Program-made: the position numbers and the translations under genes
The notes under the pieces: model-generated
Seen by the model: the letters and a program-made list of their open reading frames with translations, nothing else
Database searches by the model: none
Told to the model about the DNA's origin: nothing
Assembly: GCA_029961745.1 (NCBI GenBank)
Contig: CP124680.1
Coordinates: forward strand, 2,232,001 to 2,296,000
Direction: 5' to 3'
DNA from: Nocardioides sp. L-11A
Lineage (GTDB): Bacteria; Actinomycetota; Actinomycetes; Propionibacteriales; Nocardioidaceae
DNA length: 64,000 nucleotides
Shown here: piece by piece, positions 58,709-64,000 of the stretch
Numbering within the stretch: the stretch's first letter is position 1
Layout: each line of letters begins with the position of its first letter

Positions 58709-59461
58709 TCAGCAGAGGCCGGCGTGCAGCTCGGTGCGCAGCAGGTCGCCGAGCTCGGCCGCCGACGCGGCAGGGCGGGGGAAGCGCAGCTCGGCGCTGT
58801 GGGCCCCGGTGAGGTCGACCCACCGGAGCGCGACGCCGCCGGCGTGCAGGTCGGCGAGCTGGACGCCGACGACCTCGCCGAGCCGGGTCTGCGTCATCGC
58901 CGCGATCGCACGGCGCAGCTCGTCTTGATGACACAGGTTGGCGTGCTCCGTGGAGCGCTGGAGGAAGCCGCGGTTGAGCTCGTGCTCCGGGTCGGCGAAC
59001 GCGCCGAGGGGTACCCGGACCCGGGTCTCGTCGGGTGCGTCCCGGGGCGCGCTGGTGCGGGAGAGGAGCGCGAAGTCGAGGTGCAGGCCGACCCGCATCC
59101 GGACCTCGTCGCAGCATTCGCACTGCTCGAGCCCGAGTGCCTCGAGCCGCCCGGAGAGGGTCAGCGTCGCGTCGCGCTCGGCGGTCCCGGCGGCGCCGAG
59201 GCCGCTGGTCAGGGTGAGCAGCGCGCCGCGCCGGTCGGTGGCCGCGACCGCGAGTGCCGAGTCGGCGGTGCAGGTGAGGAGCGGCCGGCCGCCGTGGTCC
59301 TGCATCTCCAGGCCCGCGGCGTCGAGACCGGTGGCGGGGTCGTCGGGGTCGGCGGGGTCGTCGATGCCGTCGACGACCAGCTGGACCTCGGCGGGGCAGG
59401 CCAGGATGCTGCGCGCCGCCGCGGCGATGCGTCGTACGTCGAGACCGGGGTCGACCGTCAT
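58709..59461 (-). CDS. DUF2470 domain protein, iron-regulated
   Basis: 250 residues with a split-barrel N-terminal part and a C-terminal DUF2470 domain (STEHANLCHQDELRRAI). A Cys-rich segment (EQCECCDE) is in the middle. DUF2470 proteins are related to HugZ-type heme-binding and heme-degrading proteins. GAAGGAGAGG gives a strong ribosome-binding site. The near-perfect iron box 48 bp upstream predicts induction when iron is scarce, consistent with heme-iron use. Confidence 0.82.
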   Translation of the reverse strand: MTVDPGLDVRRIAAAARSILACPAEVQLVVDGIDDPADPDDPATGLDAAGLEMQDHGGRPLLTCTADSALAVAATDRRGALLTLTSGLGAAGTAERDATLTLSGRLEALGLEQCECCDEVRMRVGLHLDFALLSRTSAPRDAPDETRVRVPLGAFADPEHELNRGFLQRSTEHANLCHQDELRRAIAAMTQTRLGEVVGVQLADLHAGGVALRWVDLTGAHSAELRFPRPAASAAELGDLLRTELHAGLC

Positions 59462-59508
59462 GTCCTCTCCTTCGCCCCGGAGTGGGTCCGGGATCGTCGG
59501 CGGGAAGA

Positions 59509-59527
59509 TTAGGTGAGCCTAACCTAC
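59509..59527 (-). promoter_or_regulatory. strong DtxR/IdeR iron box
   Basis: TTAGGTGAGCCTAACCTAC matches the 19-bp DtxR/IdeR operator consensus at nearly every position. It lies 48 bp before the DUF2470 start and about 100 bp before the CIRCE element of the divergent hrcA. Confidence 0.9.
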
Positions 59528-59626
59528 TGGATCGCCGACGGTGCGGGAAGGGTGTGTCTCACCGGCGTCCGGATCCGCGGCTCGCTGGTGCGCACGACGC
59601 GGCGCTCCCGCGGGTGAGCGCTAGGA

Positions 59627-59653
59627 TTGGCACTCACGGTGACGGAGTGCCAG
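59627..59653 (+). promoter_or_regulatory. CIRCE element (HrcA operator)
   Basis: TTGGCACTC-N9-GAGTGCCAG is a perfect inverted repeat matching the CIRCE consensus TTAGCACTC-N9-GAGTGCTAA in all but one base per arm. A TAGGAT -10 box (59622-59627) abuts it. It lies 50 bp before hrcA, so HrcA should repress its own hrcA-dnaJ operon until heat or protein-folding stress. Confidence 0.93.
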
Positions 59654-59702
59654 ATCCGGCCGTGCTCGCCGGGACCACGCACACGACAGCAAGGAGGTGG
59701 CC

Positions 59703-60728
59703 ATGCAGGAGGACCGCAGGCTCGCCGTCCTGCGCGCGATCGTCGAGGACTACGTGGCGACGGAGGAGCCGGTCGGCTCGAAGGCGCTGGTCGAGCGCCA
59801 CCACCTCAATGTGTCCCCGGCGACCATCCGCAACGACATGGCGGCGCTCGAGGAGGAGGGCTACCTCCACCAGCCGCACACGAGCGCCGGGCGGGTGCCG
59901 ACCGACAAGGGCTACCGGCTCTTCGTCGACCGGCTGTCGACGGTCAAGCCCACCTCCTCGGCCGAGCGTCGCGCCATCGCGGGCTTCCTCGAAGGTGCCG
60001 TCGACCTCGACGACGTCGTGCACCGCTCGGTGCGCCTGCTCGCCCAGCTGACCCGCCAGGTCGCGGTCGTGCAGTACCCCACCCTGTCGCGCTCCACGGT
60101 GCGCCACATCGAGGTCGTCGCTCTCACGCCGGCCCGCCTGCTGCTGGTGCTGATCCTCAGCTCCGGCCGGGTCGAGCAGCGCCTCGTCGAGCTCGACGCC
60201 GACATCGATGACGACCAGCTCGGCACCCTGCGCTCCCGGATCAACCTCGCCGCCACCGGTGAGGTGATCGCCGACGCCGCCGCCGCGCTCGACGCGCTGG
60301 TCCGCGACGACACGGGCGCGACCACCGCCTCCCCGCCCACGGTCGCCGTCGTCGAGACGCTGGTCGAGGCGATGAGCGACCACCGCTCCGACGAGCGGGT
60401 GGTGGTGGGCGGCACCGCCAACCTGGCCCGCTTCGGCGACAGCTTCGAGACGTCGGTGCGCCCGCTGCTCGAGGCGCTGGAGGAGCAGGTCGTGCTCCTC
60501 AAGCTGCTCGGCGAGGCCACCAGCGGCGGCGCCGTCACAGTCCGGATCGGCGCCGAGGGCCCGATCCAGGAGCTGGCGTCCACCAGCGTCGTCGCCACCG
60601 GCTACGGCCCTGACGACGCGCTGGCCGCGCTCGGCATCGTCGGCCCCACCCGCATGGACTACCCCGGAACGATGGCGGCGGTGCGCGCGGTCGCGCGCTA
60701 CGTCTCCCGCATCCTCGACGAGAGCTGA
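59703..60728 (+). CDS. hrcA: heat-inducible transcription repressor HrcA
   Basis: 341 residues. An N-terminal winged helix ([39 protein letters not shown]) is followed by the HrcA regulatory domain with YRLFVDRL. It binds CIRCE elements with help from GroEL. ATG 59703 is preferred over GTG 59697 because the Shine-Dalgarno AAGGAGG overlaps that GTG. dnaJ follows 13 bp later. Confidence 0.96.
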   Translation: MQEDRRLAVLRAIVEDYVATEEPVGSKALVERHHLNVSPATIRNDMAALEEEGYLHQPHTSAGRVPTDKGYRLFVDRLSTVKPTSSAERRAIAGFLEGAVDLDDVVHRSVRLLAQLTRQVAVVQYPTLSRSTVRHIEVVALTPARLLLVLILSSGRVEQRLVELDADIDDDQLGTLRSRINLAATGEVIADAAAALDALVRDDTGATTASPPTVAVVETLVEAMSDHRSDERVVVGGTANLARFGDSFETSVRPLLEALEEQVVLLKLLGEATSGGAVTVRIGAEGPIQELASTSVVATGYGPDDALAALGIVGPTRMDYPGTMAAVRAVARYVSRILDES

Positions 60729-60741
60729 GAGAGCACATCAC

Positions 60742-61902
60742 GTGAGTCAGGACCCCTACGAGCTGCTCGGCGTCGGTCGCGACGCCGACGCCGACACCAT
60801 CAAGAAGGCGTACCGCAAGCTCGCCCGCCAACTGCACCCCGACGTCAACCCCGACCCGGAGAGCCAGGAGCGGTTCAAGCAGGTCACCGCCGCCTACGAG
60901 GTGCTGTCCGATCCCGACAAGCGAGCCGCCTACGACCGCGGGGGCGATCCCTTCGGTGGCGGCTTCGGTGGCCAGGGCGCCGGCTTCTCCTTCACCGACA
61001 TCATGGACGCCTTCTTCGGCGGCAACGCCGGCGGCGCGGGCGGCGGCCGGGGACCCCGGCCGCGGGTGCGCCGCGGCCAGGACGCGCTCATCCGGATCGA
61101 GGTGGAGCTCGCCGAAGCCGCCTTCGGCGTGTCCCGCGAGCTCAAGGTCGACACCGCCGTGCGCTGCACGACCTGTGGCGGCGAGGGTGCCGCGCCGGGC
61201 AGCCACCCGGTGCCCTGTGAGACCTGCCGGGGCGCGGGCGAGGTCGCCCACGTGCAGCGGTCCTTCCTCGGCGAGATCCGCACCCTGCGTCCCTGCGCCG
61301 CCTGCCGCGGCTTCGGCACCGTGATCCCCGATCCCTGCCGCGAGTGCGCGGGCGACGGCCGAGTCCGCTCCCGGCGTACCCTCACCGTCAAGATCCCCGC
61401 CGGCGTCGACAACGGCACCCGGGTCCAGCTCAGCGAGCAGGGCGAGGTCGGGCCGGGCGGCGGCCCCGCCGGCGACCTGTACGTCGAGATCCACGTCGCC
61501 CCGCACGAGGTCTTCGAGCGGCACGGCAACGACCTGCACTGCGCGGTGTCGGTGCCGATGACCGCGGCCGCGCTCGGGACGACGATCGAGTTGCCCACGC
61601 TCGAGGCCGATCTCCCGGCCAGCGAGGACGTCGAGCGGTTCTTCGACCTCCAGATCCCGCCCGGCACCCAGTCCGGCCACCAGGTGGTGCTCCGCGGCCG
61701 CGGCGTCCCCGGCCTGCGCGGCGGGCGAGGCGATCTCGCGGTCACCATCGGGGTCGACACCCCGACCCGGCTGGACCCCCGCCAGGAGGAGCTGCTGCGC
61801 GAGCTGGCCGCGATCCGTGGCGAGGAGCGGCCCACCGGCGACGTCCGGCCGGCACACAAGTCCGTGTTCGGGCGGCTCCGCGACGCGTTCAGCGCACACT
61901 GA
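60742..61902 (+). CDS. dnaJ: chaperone protein DnaJ (second-copy type, with HrcA)
   Basis: 386 residues. It has a J domain with His32-Pro33-Asp34 (QLHPDVNPD), a Gly/Phe-rich linker and four zinc-finger CxxCxGxG-type repeats ([32 protein letters not shown]). The substrate-binding C-terminal domain completes it. It stimulates DnaK ATPase activity. Actinobacteria usually have dnaJ1 with dnaK-grpE and this dnaJ2 with hrcA. The GTG start follows GAGAG. rsmE starts 3 bp after the stop. Confidence 0.96.
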   Translation: MSQDPYELLGVGRDADADTIKKAYRKLARQLHPDVNPDPESQERFKQVTAAYEVLSDPDKRAAYDRGGDPFGGGFGGQGAGFSFTDIMDAFFGGNAGGAGGGRGPRPRVRRGQDALIRIEVELAEAAFGVSRELKVDTAVRCTTCGGEGAAPGSHPVPCETCRGAGEVAHVQRSFLGEIRTLRPCAACRGFGTVIPDPCRECAGDGRVRSRRTLTVKIPAGVDNGTRVQLSEQGEVGPGGGPAGDLYVEIHVAPHEVFERHGNDLHCAVSVPMTAAALGTTIELPTLEADLPASEDVERFFDLQIPPGTQSGHQVVLRGRGVPGLRGGRGDLAVTIGVDTPTRLDPRQEELLRELAAIRGEERPTGDVRPAHKSVFGRLRDAFSAH

Positions 61903-61905
61903 GCG

Positions 61906-62646
61906 ATGACCCTCCCGCAGCACCTGGTCCCGTCGCTCGACGGCGTGCGGGCCGGTGACGCCGTCACCGTCGAGGGCGACGAGGCGCACCACGCCGTCGT
62001 CGTACGCCGGCTGCGGGTGGGGGAGCGGCTCTCCCTCGCCGACGGGCTCGGCCGGGTCGCCACCGCGGAGGTGAGCGCCACCGCGAAGCGCGCGTTCACC
62101 GTCCTGGTCGCCGCGGTCGAGGACCACGCCGAGCCGCGTCCCTCGGTCACCGTCGTCCAGGCACTGCCGAAGGGCGAGCGCGGCGAGCTGGCCGTCGAGG
62201 TGCTCACCGAGATCGGCGTCGCCCGGATCGTGCCCTGGGCGGCCGCCCGCAGCGTCGCGGTCTGGAAGGGCGAGCGCGTCGCGAAGTCGCACGCGAAATG
62301 GCGGGCCACCGCCCGCGAGGCGGCCAAGCAGGCGCGCCGGGCCTGGCACCCGGAGGTGGTGCCGCTGGCCTCGACGGACGAGGTCGCCGCGCTGGTCGCG
62401 GGCGTCGACGTCGCCGTCGTGCTCCACGAGGACGCCACCGAGCCCCTCACCGCCCTCGCACTGCCGTCCGACGGCGAGCTGCTGGTCGTGGTCGGGCCCG
62501 AGGGCGGGCTCACCGACGAGGAGGTGGCCCGGTTGGTCGCCGCCGGCGCGGTGTCGGTCCGGCTGGGCGCCGAGGTGCTGCGCACCTCCACCGCCGGGGT
62601 CGCCGCCGTCGCCGCGCTGCTGTCCCGTACCTCCCGCTGGGCCTAA
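61906..62646 (+). CDS. rsmE: 16S rRNA (uracil1498-N3)-methyltransferase
   Basis: 246 residues, SPOUT-class methyltransferase. The knot motifs VGPEGGLTDEE and LGAEVLRTSTAGVAAVA are typical, and DEAHHAVVVRRLRVGE marks the PUA-like N-terminus. It methylates U1498 of 16S rRNA. The hrcA-dnaJ-rsmE order is widespread. Confidence 0.95.
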   Translation: MTLPQHLVPSLDGVRAGDAVTVEGDEAHHAVVVRRLRVGERLSLADGLGRVATAEVSATAKRAFTVLVAAVEDHAEPRPSVTVVQALPKGERGELAVEVLTEIGVARIVPWAAARSVAVWKGERVAKSHAKWRATAREAAKQARRAWHPEVVPLASTDEVAALVAGVDVAVVLHEDATEPLTALALPSDGELLVVVGPEGGLTDEEVARLVAAGAVSVRLGAEVLRTSTAGVAAVAALLSRTSRWA

Positions 62647-62648
62647 TC

Positions 62649-62740
62649 GACCCGGCGCAACTGAACGTCTGAGAGACGCCGACCCGGCGCGTTCAAACGC
62701 GCCGGGTCGGCACTCGTACGACGTTCAGACGCGCCGGGTC
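62649..62740. repeat. nested palindrome P4, same family as P1
   Basis: The outer arms (62649-62669 with 62720-62740) are a 21-bp inverted repeat with two mismatches. The inner arms (62678-62692 with 62697-62711) are a perfect 15-bp repeat, and the 34-bp core is identical to that of P1. It starts 2 bp after the rsmE stop and runs 2 bp into the end of the convergent winged-helix gene. Confidence 0.85.
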
Positions 62741-63791
62741 AGCGGGCCAGCAGTGCCTCCGTGCGGGCGATCTCGGCGTCGAGGCCCGCCTGTTCGGACC
62801 GGCTCAGGTCGCGGACCATCCGCACCAGCACCACCCGGCCGTGCTCGACCCGCCAGAGCCCGGCCAGCCAGCCGTCGACGTACACCGACATGGCCTGGGC
62901 GCCGTTGACGCCCATCCACAGGCCGCGGTGCTGGGCGGCGGTGACCCGGTCCCGGGCGGCATGGGAGAGCCAGAGGTTGTCATAGCAGCCGAGCAGGCGC
63001 ACGGGGGCGGGCCGGTCCTCGTCGGCCACGGGGGCGTCGGTGACGTCGTAGAGCGGCCTGCCGTCCTCGTCCTCGTGCACCTCGAGGTCGGCCATCGCCT
63101 TGAGCACCGGTCCGAGGCGGGTGATGCCGGACCAGGCGGTGACATCGGAGGCGGTGGCGGGGCCGTAGGCGCGCAGGTAGCGGCGGACCACACCGGGGAC
63201 ATCCGGCTCGGCCAGGGGCAGGCCGGTCCAGCGCGCGGCGAAGTCGTAGGCGACGGCTGTCGAGCCGGCCGGCTTCCAGCACCCGCGTGGCGGCAGCTGG
63301 GCGAGCACCGTCAGCAGCCGGGCGACGCCGCCGAGCTGGCCGGCGGTGTGCTGGGGGAACCGTTCGGCCAGAGCTGCGCCCAGCTGCCGTTGGGGGAGCG
63401 GGCCGTCGGAGAGGACCTCGTCGACCGCGACCCGGAAGGCCTCGCGGTCGACCGTGCGGGCCTCGCCGACGGTCTGGCTGGCCTTCAGCTCGCGCTCCCG
63501 GACCGGTGCGGCCCACACGGGCAGCGTGACGGCATCGGCGGGCCGGTGGAGGTGCACGGTGTCGCGCAGGCTCAGCACGCGCACGAGCGAGCGGTCCTCG
63601 ATGGCCGCGCTGACGGCGTACGGGTCGAGCTCGTCCAGCCGCGCCGCCAGCGAGAGGTACGGCGACAGCGGCTCCTGTGCCTGGAGGCCGATCAGGTGCT
63701 CCACGAGGTCCGCCGGTGCCATCGTCGCGCGGTCGAGCAGGTGCTGGCGCAGCAGCAGGGTCCGGTTCAGCCGGAGCCGGGAGAACCTCAC
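62739..63791 (-). CDS. winged-helix DNA-binding protein (HTH_42, AlkZ-like)
   Basis: 350 residues of the HTH_42/DUF1006 family, which includes the DNA glycosylases AlkZ and YcaQ. The characteristic catalytic QxQ motif is present in LIGLQAQEPLSPYL near residue 37; LLGCYDNLWLSHAARDRV and the terminal beta domain follow. It may repair alkylated or cross-linked bases, or be a non-catalytic relative. It overlaps the upstream gene by 4 bases, implying an operon with the Gmad2 protein. Confidence 0.88.
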   Translation of the reverse strand: MRFSRLRLNRTLLLRQHLLDRATMAPADLVEHLIGLQAQEPLSPYLSLAARLDELDPYAVSAAIEDRSLVRVLSLRDTVHLHRPADAVTLPVWAAPVRERELKASQTVGEARTVDREAFRVAVDEVLSDGPLPQRQLGAALAERFPQHTAGQLGGVARLLTVLAQLPPRGCWKPAGSTAVAYDFAARWTGLPLAEPDVPGVVRRYLRAYGPATASDVTAWSGITRLGPVLKAMADLEVHEDEDGRPLYDVTDAPVADEDRPAPVRLLGCYDNLWLSHAARDRVTAAQHRGLWMGVNGAQAMSVYVDGWLAGLWRVEHGRVVLVRMVRDLSRSEQAGLDAEIARTEALLAR

Positions 63792-64000
63792 CGCACCGTG
63801 ATCCGCTTCGTGTCCTCCGTCGGCCCGCCGCCCTCACCGCCGGACGGGTCGTCGGTGCGCGCGACCAGGGTGTAGTCGCCGGGCGCGAGGCCGGAGACGT
63901 CGATCTCCGCGGACCAGGGATAGAGCCTCTCGATCCATCCCTCGGCGGTCGCGAAGCCCTCGACGACCACCGCGCCGGAGGAGTCCTGCACCTCCCAGGG
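63788..64000 (-). CDS. C-terminal part of a Gmad2-domain protein (runs off window)
   Basis: The last 70 or so residues of a protein whose start lies beyond the window; the frame stays open to base 64000. VVVEGFATAEGWIERLYPW and SGLAPGDYTLVARTDDPSGG are typical of the Gmad2 immunoglobulin-like domain found in exported actinobacterial proteins, often with sporulation/germination GerM domains. The in-frame GTG at 63991 is internal, not a start. Confidence 0.8.
   Translation of the reverse strand, partial: PWEVQDSSGAVVVEGFATAEGWIERLYPWSAEIDVSGLAPGDYTLVARTDDPSGGEGGGPTEDTKRITVR

Overview
The window is very GC-rich, densely coded actinobacterial chromosome. The organism looks like a Nocardioides-type member of the Propionibacteriales. 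That placement is an inference from the core gene order (leuS, degV, comEA-comEC, holA, rpsT, lepA, hemW, hrcA-dnaJ-rsmE), the Ni-superoxide dismutase, DUF3097, DtxR/IdeR-type iron boxes and many apparently leaderless genes. No CRISPR array, prophage, rRNA or complete insertion sequence is visible.

Region by region. 1-1.2 kb: a short stretch with a small membrane protein and a recombinase-like helix-turn-helix protein, possibly the edge of an old mobile element. 1.2-6.9 kb: a PLP/redox locus. yggS and a MocR-type regulator are divergent and share a 23-bp intergenic region covered by a perfect inverted repeat. They are followed by an odd tRNA-Cys (C instead of U at position 33), a glyA paralogue, ahpC and ahpF. 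7.0-21.6 kb: a peptide/amino-acid catabolic cluster with two prolidase-like amidohydrolases, an S9 peptidase, a leucine-type dehydrogenase, a cupin, a degenerate SDR, a nitrilase-family amidase, a complete Dpp-type ABC importer and an Lrp/AsnC regulator. 22-28.6 kb: oxidative-stress genes, with a flavin reductase behind a SoxR box, sodN, furA-katG and an AhpD-like protein. 28.6-36.4 kb: chrA, a Tat-exported PhoX phosphatase behind PHO-box-like repeats, an SDR, and a heterodimeric ABC exporter behind an iron box.

36.4-64 kb is mostly housekeeping. leuS sits behind a leader peptide with three consecutive Leu codons and an intrinsic terminator. Then come degV, the DNA-uptake genes comEA-comEC, holA, rpsT, lepA, several kinases and metallo-hydrolases, a fatty-acyl-CoA ligase, hemW, a LicD-type surface-glycan operon, DUF3097, an iron-regulated DUF2470 protein, hrcA-dnaJ behind a CIRCE element, rsmE, a winged-helix protein and the end of a Gmad2-domain protein.

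Three themes cut across the window. Many start codons lie 6-7 bases after a TANNNT -10 box, predicting leaderless mRNAs. Five long nested palindromes abut stop codons, four of them between convergent genes. Several well-known regulators (SoxR, FurA, IdeR, HrcA, PhoP, MocR, Lrp) have recognisable sites although most of the regulators themselves lie outside the window.
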